Shown piece after piece: positions 45,810-57,201 of a stretch of 64,000 bases of DNA. Made by a program: the position numbers and the translations under genes. Each line of letters begins with the position of its first letter. The first letter of the stretch is position 1. Location of the stretch: positions 3,625,821-3,689,820 of the forward strand of contig JAJEKV010000057.1 in NCBI GenBank assembly GCA_021234155.1. The letters run 5' to 3'. The stretch comes from Isoetes taiwanensis. Its lineage: Eukaryota > Streptophyta > Lycopodiopsida > Isoetales > Isoetaceae. Below the pieces are notes generated by a model, which was not told where the DNA came from, did not search any database, and saw only the letters and a program-made list of their open reading frames with translations.

Positions 45810-47572
45810 ATATTCACTTCCCATTTTGCATTCCGGCACAGGCAATGGTTCCAACAATCCTGGGATTCGAAGTTGCTTTGCCTTCTCCTGCTGGCATAGT
45901 TGGCACTCGCAAATATACTTAGCTATCTGCTTCTTCATGCCGGGCCAGAAGTAACTACTTCTGATCTTGAAATAGGTCTTCATAAAACCCGCATGCACTG
46001 CTATTGGGCTATTGTGTGTGTCATGGAGTATTAGCTTCATGGGCTATTGGGCTTTGGTAGTCTGTGTCCAATTGGAACTTCCTACCCAATAAATAGTGCC
46101 TCCAGATCCTCAAGGCTCTCACAATGGCCAAAAGCTCCTGGTCGTGAGTCGGGTAACACTGCTCGGCGTCGTTCATCTTCTTTGAATCATACGCGACTAC
46201 CCTTCCCTCCTGCATGAGGACTCCTCATGTCGCTAGCTTGCTGCCATCCGTTGCCACTAGATTATCCTTGCTTGGGTCTGGGAGGATAAGGACTGGTGCT
46301 GTGGTTAGTGCCTCTTTGAGCTTCTCAAAAGAGGGTTGGATGTTCTCGAGCCAATGCTGCGCCCAATCTTTCACCTTCATATCCTTTGTGAGGTCCGACA
46401 AAGGGAACGCCCACTTCGCGAAGTCCTTCACGAACTTGCGATAGTACTCTGCCAAACCAAGGAAGCTTCTTACTTCTCCCACGTTCTTCGGTGCTGGCCA
46501 GTCTACTATAGTTTCTATCTTCACCGGATCTGTTGAGATTCCCTCGGCTGTTACCACATGCCCCAAGTATTCCACTCTACCTGTTGCAAAGTGGCACTTT
46601 GAGAGTTTGCCATATAAGCGATGCTGCCTTAGCTTTTCTAACACTCTCCTCAAGTGCAGCACATGCTCCTCTATAGTCTTACTATAGATTACGATATCAT
46701 CAAAGAATACAATGACAAATTTGTCCAGGAATTCCCTGAAGATGTCGTTCATCAAACACATAAATGCTGCTGGCGCATTCGATAAACCGAAAGGCAATAC
46801 CGTGAACTCATAATGACCATACGCGTCCTGAAAGCGGTTTTGTGGATATCTTCTTCCTTGATCCTTATCTGATGATAGCCCGACCTTAGGTCAATTTTGG
46901 AAAAGACCTTCGCTCCCTGGAGCTGGTCCATTAAATCATCCGCTCTTGGCAATACATACTTGTTCTTTATCGTTTGCTTATTGAGCTGACGATAATCAAT
47001 GCACATCTTTAGACTTCTGTCTTTCTTCTTGACGAAAAGGATGGGTGCTCTAAAAGGAGACACACTTGCTCTTATGAACCCGAGCTCAAGCAGTCCTTGT
47101 AACTACTTCTTGAGCTCAACCAGCTCTGGAGTGCTCATCCTATAGGGTGCCTTGCTGGTAGGCTTAGCATCTGGTGCGAGTGTGATCTCACACTCCACAT
47201 CCCTATAGGGTGGTAGCTGACGGATTTCATTCATGAATACATCATGAAACTCCTTTATGAGCCTTGCTACTGGCCTAGGCAACTGGTTCAAGCTTGGCTC
47301 GCTTCCCTTTTGCTTGACTGGGCTCAACTGCCTCTAGCCTTAAGATATAATCCACCCTATTCCTTATTATGCTTTTCCTCAACTGCTTTATAGAGATACA
47401 CTGCATAGCTGAAGTTACTTTCTTACATTTTACAATGTATCGATTCCCATCTGGCGCCGTCATAGAGATCTCATTCCTGTCGTAGTCTATCATAGCTTTG
47501 GCTGGTCTCAAGAACTCCATTCCTACTATCAGGTCGTGTCTCCCAATGTCCATCACTTCCACACCCATGGGC

Positions 47573-50500
47573 CAAGATACAAAATCTTTATCTGCCTTTT
47601 ATAGATCAAAGCATGAAGCAATCCATCAAAGAAGATCATGCTTTTCCAAAGGGTAATACAAATGTGCTGTTACAGATTTACTTTCGTTGTTGCAACTATT
47701 GCAAAAATAGCTTCTAAAGCACAGCTTCACTTTTTGCATAATAATACTTTTTGTAAAGTGAGATCCAGCCTCAGAAATTGAACTCGACCAAATGCATAAG
47801 ATATCTAAAACACGCCTTCTCTATACAACTGTGGAACAAATATGTGCAAGAATATTTTGAGGTTGAGACTCATGATATTGCAGTGTTCAATAACTGAAAA
47901 TACAATATCCGAAGTAGAAAAACTTACTCTAACAAAGCTGCTAGGCATTATGTTACGGTGACTGATTCTTTCGTATGCAAGTTCTGTCTGCCATAACCAA
48001 GCACCAATAGCTACTTCCGTCCACTATAAGCAGGCACCGATGCTACTGCCATGGTAAACCAAAACCCAAGTTGCTGCATGCAATATTTTTGCTCGGACAA
48101 AATCAAATGTCCAGCTGCAAAAGCTTTGGTAAATGGATACATGGAATTCTAGTTTAAAGCTTTTGTGTTTCGACCTTGGCATTGTCCCTATAAACTGAGA
48201 AAGGAAAAACAGACGGATTGGCAACAGAGAAATGTGAACAGCGCCATAATTCTGCTTGCTCCTACCATGATAAATGGAGCGTTAGATAGGTCGAGGGAGG
48301 CTGAAAACCAAGATATTGCAAGAAAACCAAAAAAAGCAAGCTTTTTCGGTCTCAGAATTTCGCTTTTTGGCCGAAAAATTGGATGTTGGTGTTACTGGCA
48401 GTCGGAAAAAAGAGGACACACCCCCACAAAAACATTTTAAGTAAATAGATGTTTTTGGTTTTAAGGCGTCCACTTTGCTGTTTGTCTTCATTCAAATAGA
48501 TAGGAACGTTGAGAAAATTGTCATGTATTGTTGATATGTGTATTTCGTATTCATGTGTGCATAGTGCGGATTTTTGCAATTTTCTAGTTGTTCATGTTGT
48601 CCAAGTCTAAGTGATAAAGTCTTCCAATTTCATTCTTTTTAACGATGTGCTCCAAAATGAGTATACAAAATGAAGAAACTACACTACAATAATACATTCA
48701 TAGACTAAGAATAAGTCCATAATAACCTTAGGAATAGGCATAATCCCAATCTAAATGAATGATGATTATTTCTCAGCGAGTCTATTACTCGAAGGCTTTT
48801 CTACTGAAAATCCTTCGGGTCGAGGGTTTCTTAATCCTAGACAATAATGGGCTTGATGTGCTCTCTTTCACTAGTTAATCCCATAGGTCATAGTCTTCGT
48901 TGATGAAAAAACATTAATTCAATTCAATTCAACTGTATAGGTTATCTAAAATCCTGCCTCAATATGTATATGTGCCAAATTGCTTAATATGACTGTGATG
49001 AACAATTTATTTTGCCCCTATAATATTTTTGCCATAATTTATTTATGCATGGGTTTATGCTTCCCTTAAGGGGCTGCTAAATAATAACATCTGAGCCTTA
49101 CAGCCAAATGATTTCTTCTGCTAATTATAGCCAACCTTGGTGGGCGGCCAACCAAATGCAATATAAGAGATGTTGGATATTTTGTGTTTCTTTTTGATGT
49201 CAAGTTGAGGCTAAAATCTTGAGTCCCATGTATCTATAAAGCAAAGGAAACATATGTTAGTTGGAGGTAGCCCCAGAAAAGGGGAAGACATAAAAATTGA
49301 AGAAATTATATGAACTTGTTAAACGTGAAAATTACTAAAGCAAAACACGCCAAAACTAGAATGCCAATAAATATTAATCGAGAAGAGTGGATACTAAATC
49401 CAATCTAGACTATGTTTAAACTTGTTTGGTTTGCTACATGGCGATCCGACATACATTGAGAGACACATGCCACCATTTTGTTATATAAGGTATTTGCAAC
49501 TTTTAGTCAAGAGTGAAACAACGAGAAAATTGTGTAAGATAGTCTTTAAGGTTTTGGAATAACCCATTGTTGGTGTCACTCTGCTTTGGGACACAGGATC
49601 CATAGCTCCATAGATGGTATAATGTGATGCCTTAGTTTTATCATTGGATTTTTGAACATTGTGACCTCGTTTTGTATCACCTAGATGGGTTGATGACCTA
49701 GTATCATGACGGTTCTTTGCAATACACGTAACCATGTGATTAGAAATGGGTGGTGCCCACATGGTTCATCCAAAAAATAGCATGATCATAGGGTTGGCAT
49801 CCTTCCGGAAGCAACATAGGCTAACAATTTTCTGAAACTTCCAAAGCTATCTAAAAAACCATTGCATATGGAAGTAAGTAAGTTTGACAACATATACAGG
49901 CTAGTGTAGGGAAAACTATTGGGTAAAGAAGGTTTTTTTAATTGAAAACTAAAAAAACTTAAGCTATTACTACATCTTACGTGTGGAAGTAACAGGGTTC
50001 GAATTTAGAAATCGCCATGACAGGTTAAAACACCCGCTTATATTTAAGGCTACCGGAAATACATGAAATTATAGTGTAGTTTTCCGGAAAACCTTAGAAA
50101 ATTCTATAAAAATGACCAGAAAAAGCGCTATATTTTTTTTTTTGTTATCGAAATTTTTTAAAAATGGCCGGATTTTTCAGGGTCGAACCCCCCTAATTTC
50201 GAACCCTCCTAATTTCGAACCCTGGGAAGTAAGTCCAAAAAGTTTGATGGCATATATAGGCTAGTGTTGGAAAAATTCTAGGGCTAAAGAATGTTTTTTT
50301 TGATTGAAAACTAAAAAATCTAGGTTGAGCTAGTGCATGCAAGAAAATATCGAGTAGATTTTCATGTTTCCTTTTTAACGAATTAACCAGCTATTTTTTT
50401 TTTTCATGTTTCCTTTTTAATGACCTACCATCTATTTTTTTTTTTTTAATGCCCTAACCTGGCTACCTTAGGTGTGGAGCCTACCTTTACTGTCTTTAAG

Positions 50501-50691
50501 GTCTTTCTCGGAGAGCAGCTAGTGCGGTTTGGAGCCTGTCTTTATTGTTTTTTCGGCAGCATCTAGTGAGGTTTGGAGCCTGTCTTTATTGTCTTTAAAG
50601 GACTTTTTTTTATGGCAGCAACTGAGGTTTGAACCCCGGCTTTGTTTGTGGCAAATTCGACTTTTCATATAGTTTTCTTAAAGGGCTATAC
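47573..50691. other. Intergenic AT-rich DNA with small repeats
   Basis: No gene recognised. Contents: an AATTC x4 microsatellite (near 48917-48936) preceded by text that looks like a LINE 3' end (GATGAAAAAACATTAATTC); a dispersed-repeat copy at about 50060-50220 related to 13370-13510; direct repeats at 49871-49955 and 50224-50317 flanking about 270 bp; long T runs at 50390-50450; and two tandem phrases GGTTTGGAGCCTGTCTTTATTG near 50528 and 50572. Confidence 0.45.
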
Positions 50692-50709
50692 AAGTTTCCC
50701 CCTCGAAAC
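50692..50709. repeat. Target-site duplication (left) of the L1-type LINE
   Basis: AAGTTTCCCCCTCGAAAC, identical to 57064-57081 just after the LINE poly-A. The duplicated site itself is partly palindromic (GTTTC...GAAAC). Confidence 0.9.
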
Positions 50710-50731
50710 GAGACAACTTTGAGGAAAGAGA

Positions 50732-53231
50732 ATGGACGAAAGCGCAGGTGAAGCGGCCGCGCTCGCGGCTGTCGGTAACAGGCCTGGGTTAGACCCAGGT
50801 GATTTCAATGGGGGCAAAGGGCCTCCGATTCACCCTTCTACCGCAGTTCAGGGCTGGACAACAGCCGGTCGTCAGGCCATTGAGGCTCCCTGTAAACGAT
50901 CACCAGTCGAAGGGGCTTCCAACGAATCCCATCCAAAAATTGGGGCTTCTGCCCTGCAAGAGGTAAATCAATCCACTAGCTTGCTTCATAAGAGTTCTAG
51001 CCTAGCTACAAGAGTCTCTGTCTTACATAGCATAGACCACTCCCCAAAAGGGGCAAACAAAAATGGAGCAAGGAAGATAAAAAGAAGGGAAGATCAGGCT
51101 CCCATTGCATGCGTGAGTGTTTTTGGAGCTATCTATAAATTGAAAAACTCAATGTTAGGAGCAGAGGCAGGAGTTAGTGTGAAAGGGCAGAAACAATCCA
51201 CTCATGCAGAAATATCAGACTCAACCATGAAAGATGTAGCAACAAGAGTGAGTGAGAATGGGCAAAAAAAATCCATTCAATCTAGTATATCAGACTCAAC
51301 CAGGGAAGATGTTGTAACCGAGAAAGCAATGGAATCAAATAATAAATTAGCAGAGATGAAGTGCAGATCTGCAATATTGGCAGAAGCCATACATGAAGAG
51401 AAACAAAACGCAGAGATATTCGCAAAAGGGGATTTACTTCATCGTAATCCAGGGAGATGGGCAAAAGGGGATCTATTTCATCGAAGCACAGGCGCTAAAA
51501 TACTATCTCCACAAGGCACCGTCACTACAAAAGATGCGACTGAAGAAGGGCATAACAATATTGCAAATCTAGACTCAGCTAGTGGCGGTACAAGGAGTAA
51601 CGTAAGGGAGGCTTGGAAAAACAACGACACAATAGCAAGAGTTAACAAGCCTAGATTCTCAGAATGGATAAAGAGCAATGTGCCAATAGAAACAGCCAGG
51701 AGTTTGAGAGTAGATATAGAAAACAGCAGAAGCAGGTTTTGCCCAAGATCTGAGCAAATTAAATAAAGGCCAGCCTGAAAAAAAAAAAGGAACTGAAAGC
51801 GTTGGAAATATGGAAGTAGATGAGGAGTCTAACTTTCCAATAGCAGAGATAGACCATGGTATGCATGTAAAAGTGGTGGAGAACTTGGTATCACGTTCTG
51901 TTATAGGATTCTTTACAGGAGGATTCCTGGACTTTCGTAAACTAGAATTCTGGCTGTCAACACACTCGAAAAGGTTAGGTTTGCCTCAGCATGAATCTCT
52001 AAAGGCACTAGGTGGCAACTTCTTCCTCATCTTATTCCATAGTGAAGACACAGTAGATAAGATGGTGGCTCGCGATGCGGACACCTTTATGGGGGAATAC
52101 ATCTTATACCAATATTATTCTCTTGGCTTCTCCCCCCATCAAATATCAGCAATCAAGATCCGATGCTGGTTGGAGATCGAACACCTACCTCCAGACATGC
52201 TGATACCTGAGTTTTTAAAGGTTATTGCTAACACAATAGGCGCTTATATCTCACATTCCATAGCCAGAGGGCCAAGGATTTGTGTAGCAATTCCAGCAAA
52301 GGCAAGCATACCCAAGGGGGCTATAGTTAAGAGTGGCAATTGCTCTTTCAAATTTCCCTTGAAATTGACTAACAAATGGGAAATATACAGAATGTTTCCA
52401 GATCTAAAAATTGAAGGGCTGGAAGAGAACCCACAGCAAGATCTAAAAAAGAAATGTGTTCTCAGCATCAAGCACAGAACGATAATCCCCAAGATCCCCC
52501 CACAAGTGGGTAAAAGCATGTTAGGGTGTACCACTTTTGGAACCTGCAAAAGTACATACACTAGGTACTTTAGAACTGGGTACTTTCTCATTTTTATTTT
52601 CATTAAAACTAGTACAAAAGTCTAAAATAAAAGTCACGGACGCATTAATATTCAAAGTTAAGATAAAGATAATGCTACCGGAGACCAAAATATATATAAA
52701 AGTTCGAGAATGTACCTTTTATTGAGATATTACACAGGTACCCAGTACCCAGTCCTGGGTACCTTTTTAGGTACTTTTTTGGTCACTAAATAATACTTTT
52801 TAAGGGACACCCTAACATGCTTTTACCCAAGTGCTGGGGTCCCAACGAGCCACTCCACTGCTCCTGTAACAATTACCCCATGTGCTCCAAGTCGGGGAGT
52901 AGAAACCCCTAACACCAGCAACGCGGCATCTCCAACCAAGAGACATACATCGAATCCTATCATCTCTACAACTGCTGAGGGCTCGTCAAAAACAGAAGGT
53001 CAAACTTGGGAAGTGGGAGGGGACATGCAAAAAGGGAGAACCAGAAATATTGCTCGAAAACGCGGAGGGCCTCGCCCAAAATCCCCTCCTCAGAGGTCTC
53101 TCAACACTCAAATAGTCTTTGAGGTAAACAAACCTTTCTCTCATTACATTAAAGAAGTAATGAATTTAGAGGAGGCATTGCCAGAAAAGGTGAAAGAAAA
53201 TCGAATGAGAACGAAGGTGGAATATCCTTAG
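50732..53231 (+). pseudogene. ORF1 of the L1-type LINE (DUF4283-like), interrupted by a MITE
   Basis: The first 344 codons (to 51766) are polar and Lys/Ser-rich with an imperfect internal repeat (QKQSTHAEISDSTMKDVATR versus its copy 25 residues later). After a 1-bp shift at about 51730 comes MEVDEESNFPIAEIDHG and then a DUF4283-type RNA-binding-like domain: SVIGFFTGGFLDFRKL, FFLILFHSEDTVDKM, IKIRCWLEIEHLPPDML. The MITE enters at 52509. Beyond it a Pro/Ser/Thr-rich tail with basic end (KGRTRNIARKRGGPRPKSPP) leads to the stop at 53231. I see no CCHC knuckle. Confidence 0.85.
52509..52827. mobile_element. 319-bp MITE inserted in LINE ORF1
   Basis: Perfect 21-bp inverted termini, GGTAAAAGCATGTTAGGGTG plus T on the left, with the complement on the right, flanked by CAAGTG on both sides (52503-52508 and 52828-52833). 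The interior is AT-rich with nested GGTAC/GTACC words and a small palindrome (CCCAGTACCCAGTCCTGGGTACC region, 52740-52765). A 6-bp duplication does not fit the common superfamilies cleanly; a 4-bp AAGT with one longer arm is also possible. It is younger than the LINE. A related end is seen at 42176-42198. Confidence 0.85.
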
Positions 53232-56200
53232 CTGGAATATCAAGGAAGTAAAATCCTCGGAATACAAGAAAAAAAAATTATCAAACGCAATCAAGGAGAT
53301 AAATCCAGATGTAATATGCCTACAGGAGCATAAGTGTAAACAGGGGAAGATACATGAATTGTTCAACACAATAGGTAAAGAATATGTGGGTATCACTGCA
53401 GTAAAAGATACCTCTAGTGCAGGCACTCTGATCGCCTGGAAGGACATAAAAGTATGTGATTCACAGGTAGACAGGTTTGGTAGGTGGGCTATAATTCTAT
53501 GGCAACATGAAGGTAGAATATGGGGTTTGGTGAATATTTATGCCCATAACAACCCCAGGGGCAGAGGTGCTTTATGGGCCACTCTCAGACATAGATTGAA
53601 AAGCTTTGGAAGTCAGGTAGCTTGGCTCATAGCAGGGGATTTTAATATGGTGGAGGCAGTCGAGGATAGACAAGGGGTGTCGTCATAAATAGTACACGGG
53701 TTTGAGAAAGTTCAGTGGAGTAAATTGGTAGAGGATATAGGCTTCATGGAGATGGACGGAGATAAGGGATTTACATGGTGCAATGGATGGCTGGGAACAG
53801 GGAGGACGTACGCAAGGCACGATAGATGCTATATGAATGACGTGGCTCTCCATCCTCCCAAACCTTCAAAGGTCCAATCAATTAAAGAATGCTATCTCCG
53901 ATCATAATCGACTGGTGATATCTACTAAGAAATGCCAGTTTAGCACTTCTAAAACAGTATTCAAATTAAATACCAGATATTTGAAAGACCCAGATTTTGT
54001 GGAGTCTTGCAAAAGCATATGGCAAACGGCTTTTAGTACGGGTTCTGGTATGGAAACCATGATAACAGCTCTTTCAAATATAAAAAATTATGCCAAAAGC
54101 ATGCAAAAAGAAAGGGAAGAATTGGATATCCTTTATGGCCAACTCCTCTCTCTTAGAGCATTGGGCCCCAATGATGGGACGGAGGAGAAAAGGATAATAG
54201 AACAGATAAAGACAATAGAAGAGGTCAAGATAGCTGAAAATAGATGTAAAGCAGGATTGACCTGGCTAAAAGAAGCTGATAAATGCACAAAGTTCTTCTT
54301 TAAGACAGGTAAAGAAAAGAAGAGATCCTCCACATTATCATTCATCACTCATAACGATGGTTCAATTCTCAATTCTCCAGGAGATCTCAAAAGGTATTTA
54401 TATAACCATTTCAAAGCTTTCTTTGGAGAACACAATTTACCATTTCAAGAGACCTTCGAAGAGCTGGTGGTCTCAAAAGTCTCACCTATAATAGATTCTA
54501 GTCAGCAAGACATACAAAGTCTTCCTCTCTCTATAGAGGACCTTCAAAAGGCCACCTTTCTACTGGCTAAAAATAAATGTCCGGGTTTGGATAGAATTCT
54601 ATCAAAGCAATTGGGAATGGGGCAAATGGGAATTGGGAATGCGAGCTGAAAATCTAAACCCAAGGTTGAACACAAGATGTATTTCCTTAGTTCCCAAGAG
54701 TAAGAAGCCAAGCACAATCAACGATTGGAGACCCATCACACTTTTATCTGCTTTCTATAAAATCATAGCTAAGGCTATGGCAGAGAAGATCAAGCCAATT
54801 CTAGCTGAAGGCATTTCACAGGCCCAATCTGGCTTTCTACCAGGTAGGAGTATCCTGAGCAATGTCGCATCAGCATTTGAAGGTTTACATTGGGCTAGAA
54901 AAACAAGACAAAAGGTGGCCTATCTAAAGCTAGACTTTACCAAAGCTTAGACTTTACCAAAGCTTATGACAGTATCAAATGGAGTTTTCTGCATAAAATG
55001 ATGCTCAAGTTGGGTTGTGGAAATATTTTTACAGAAGGGGTCATGCGATCTGCTCGAGCTTCAGTCTTATTCCAAAATGAACCCTCTCCAATATTTGACA
55101 TAAAGAGGGGCATCAGGCAAGGGTGCCCCCTAGCCCCATTCCTCTTCAATATTGCAGCAGAAGCACTTTCACAAATATTCATGCAAGCCTCTGCAGACGG
55201 TATGATTCAGGGACTACAAATGTTGAATGGCTCTCAACAAATATGTAACCAATACGCAGACGACACATTTCTATTCATAGAGGCAGAGGAAGATAACCTG
55301 TCATGTGCAGGTAAATTACTAGCCTCCTCAATAGCCTCAGGTTGTCTCATAAATTGGAAAAAATGCGCAGTACAGTGGCCTTTGGAAGACCCGCATCCTG
55401 CATGCTTGACAATCCTACCATGGAAAATAATCCCAGAGGGTGAGCATTCCAACCAATTAGGTATTCCAGTGGGCATTAATATCGCTAATGCACAAATATG
55501 GGACGAAATACTGCTAGGCCTTCAGAAACACTTAAATTGGTGGAAGGTGGCAAAGCTATCACTTGCAAGACGGATCACTGTGGCAAAACATGTGTTAAGC
55601 AATACTCATGTCTATACGTCATCAATTTTACTAAAGGAGAAGGCACAAGAATTAGAAGGGTTAATCCGCAACTTTGTCTGGGGAGGGAACGAAGAAGGGG
55701 CAGTGGTCAAAATCGCTTGGTGGAAGTGCAAGAGAGATAAGGCAGAAGGAGGAATTGGAATGGTCGACATATCATTACAGAGCAAAGTATTAATAGCCAA
55801 ATTCATATGGATGATCCTACAGAAAAGGGTGAAGTCTCCAGGTATGCACCTCATCAACCAGGCCCTATTAGCTTCATGTAAGTATAGTAAGCCCTCCGTT
55901 AAAGTCTCACTTCCATGGTCACTCTTTTTTTATCTTAAGTCATGTAGAGAAGCATCTCCATTCCTAAAGTGTCTAATTTCAGCTTGGCAAGTCATAAAAA
56001 AACTTTTTACACTCGACATCAACAAGTTCGAAGCAGAGACTTCTCCTCCATGGTGGGTACCAGTGGTACTGCACAACAAACAAGGCCCCTTAAGTATGGT
56101 TGATGCAAGGATCATAAAGAGGTGGAAAAATTGTGGAATTGATTCCTGTGCCCAGCGGTACAAGGTAGAGCAATTAGTCAGTTGGGCAGAATTTCAGGTT

Positions 56201-56921
56201 TGTTTTGCCTTAAAGGACGCAGACAAAATAATATGAGAAAGTGTGGCTACAGTACTCCCAAACACTATAACTACAAGAGATCAAAATCCATGGGTTCTGC
56301 ACCTCGCAATTCAGCCTAACAAGTTTGTGAAATCAAGTTACAGAACCTTGAGGACTAAGGGTGTACTTCCAATATCTACCAAATGGGAACTAGTGATCAC
56401 AGAGGAAAACCTTAAAAACATCTGGAGAGATGCATGGCAGAAATATCTGCCCCCACGGATAAACGCTTTCCTTTGGCAAGTGATACACAGGGTTCAAGGT
56501 TCCAAGGGTCAATCAACTAGTCTCCAAATGGGACAATAAAGTCAGCCCACTATGCCCCATTTGCGAGGCTGAACAGGAATCCATTGAACATTGTCTGGTG
56601 GAATGTGAGAAGCTGCAAGTAGTATGGGCATGGAGCCTGAACAGTTTTGAATACCCGTTAGGTACCAAGGAACTATTGTTGGGTATCCTTCCCCTAGATT
56701 GGTGCACCATGAAGAAGGTGGCCTTCCATATAGCTAGAGCCTGGACAATCTGGTCAATATGGAAAAGGAGAAATGCCTTAGTCTTCAATGAGAATCAAGA
56801 GGTCATATCACCAAATCAGCTTCTACATACGATACTTGAAAGGCTAAAAAAATTCAGGCTAGTGATTGAGAGCGAAGAAGTAAAGGTTGAAATATGGGGC
56901 ACCTACCTAAGTCTACACTAG
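53206..56921 (+). pseudogene. ORF2 of the L1-type LINE: endonuclease, RT, zinc-binding end
   Basis: Endonuclease from 53215: WNILSWNIKEVKS, DVICLQEHK (catalytic Glu), WLIAGDFNMVEAVEDR (Asp/Asn pair), ending with the SDHNRL-type H at 53900 after a frameshift. RT from 54650: SLVPKSKKPSTINDWRPITL, SGFLPGRSILSN, YLKLDFTKA (catalytic Asp), RGIRQGCPLAPFLF, and NQYADDTFLFIEA (Y-A-D-D). The C-terminal zf-RVT region has WKKYLPPRI-like residues and CPICEAEQESIEHCLVEC (C-x2-C...H-x4-C) at 56560-56605, then a WKRRNALVF block. Breaks are listed under the LINE. A catalytically complete set of motifs is still visible. Confidence 0.9.
54931..54964. repeat. 17-bp tandem duplication breaking the LINE RT frame
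   Basis: TAGACTTTACCAAAGCT occurs twice head to tail (54931-54947, 54948-54964), exactly at the LDFTKA catalytic motif. Seventeen is not a multiple of three, so the frame is lost; downstream RT continues in another frame from about 54965. Confidence 0.95.
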
Positions 56922-57201
56922 GACGTCCAAGAGAGTAGTGCAAGAAGGAGCCATGTAGCTATCCTCATCTCAGTTTTGTAGATGGGTGCACCCCTGCCAT
57001 GTGGCTGTGTATCGTTCCCTTAAAGTAAATAAAGTCTATTTTTTATCTCCTAAAAAAAAAAAAAAGTTTCCCCCTCGAAACTTGAAATATCCACCACCAA
57101 CTATACTATGTAGAACATTAGGAGAGTTTTGACTAGGCTTTGAAAGTTTCTCCCAGCACCTTAAAACAAAATTAATCAGAAGTGGAGTAAGGAGAAGATA
57201 C

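Larger units (their letters stand above)
42199..47572 (-). mobile_element. Third Ty3-type pol fragment, split by mobile unit copy B
   Basis: Minus strand, same family as 20257-22280. Protease end and linker: DLIVGMEFLRPAKAMIDYDR (from 47540). RT 46225-47100: [43 protein letters not shown] and [10 protein letters not shown]. RNase [19 protein letters not shown] (46190-46140). Integrase zinc finger: CECQLCQQEKAKQLRIPG near 45900. The integrase core resumes at 42595 beyond copy [22 protein letters not shown] with the first Asp, then [13 protein letters not shown] with the second. A deletion follows (near 42350), and the end runs on to WDDFILVEFA and about 42200. There are several frameshifts. 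No LTRs; the 5' end is cut at about 47572. Confidence 0.9.
50710..57063 (+). mobile_element. Near full-length L1-type LINE, 6.35 kb, with poly-A and 18-bp target duplication
   Basis: Limits are fixed by identical 18-bp flanks. Layout: short 5' leader, ORF1 (50732-53231) with a DUF4283-like domain, ORF2 (53206-56921) with AP endonuclease, RT and RVT zinc-binding end, short 3' region, and poly-A (57052-57065). ORF1 and ORF2 overlap by a few codons, as in plant L1s. Inactivating changes: a 1-bp frameshift near 51730, a MITE at 52509-52827, a stop at 53686, frameshifts near 53850 and 54600, a 17-bp duplication at 54948-54964 and a frame change near 56500. The exact target duplication argues for moderate age despite these. 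Confidence 0.95.
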
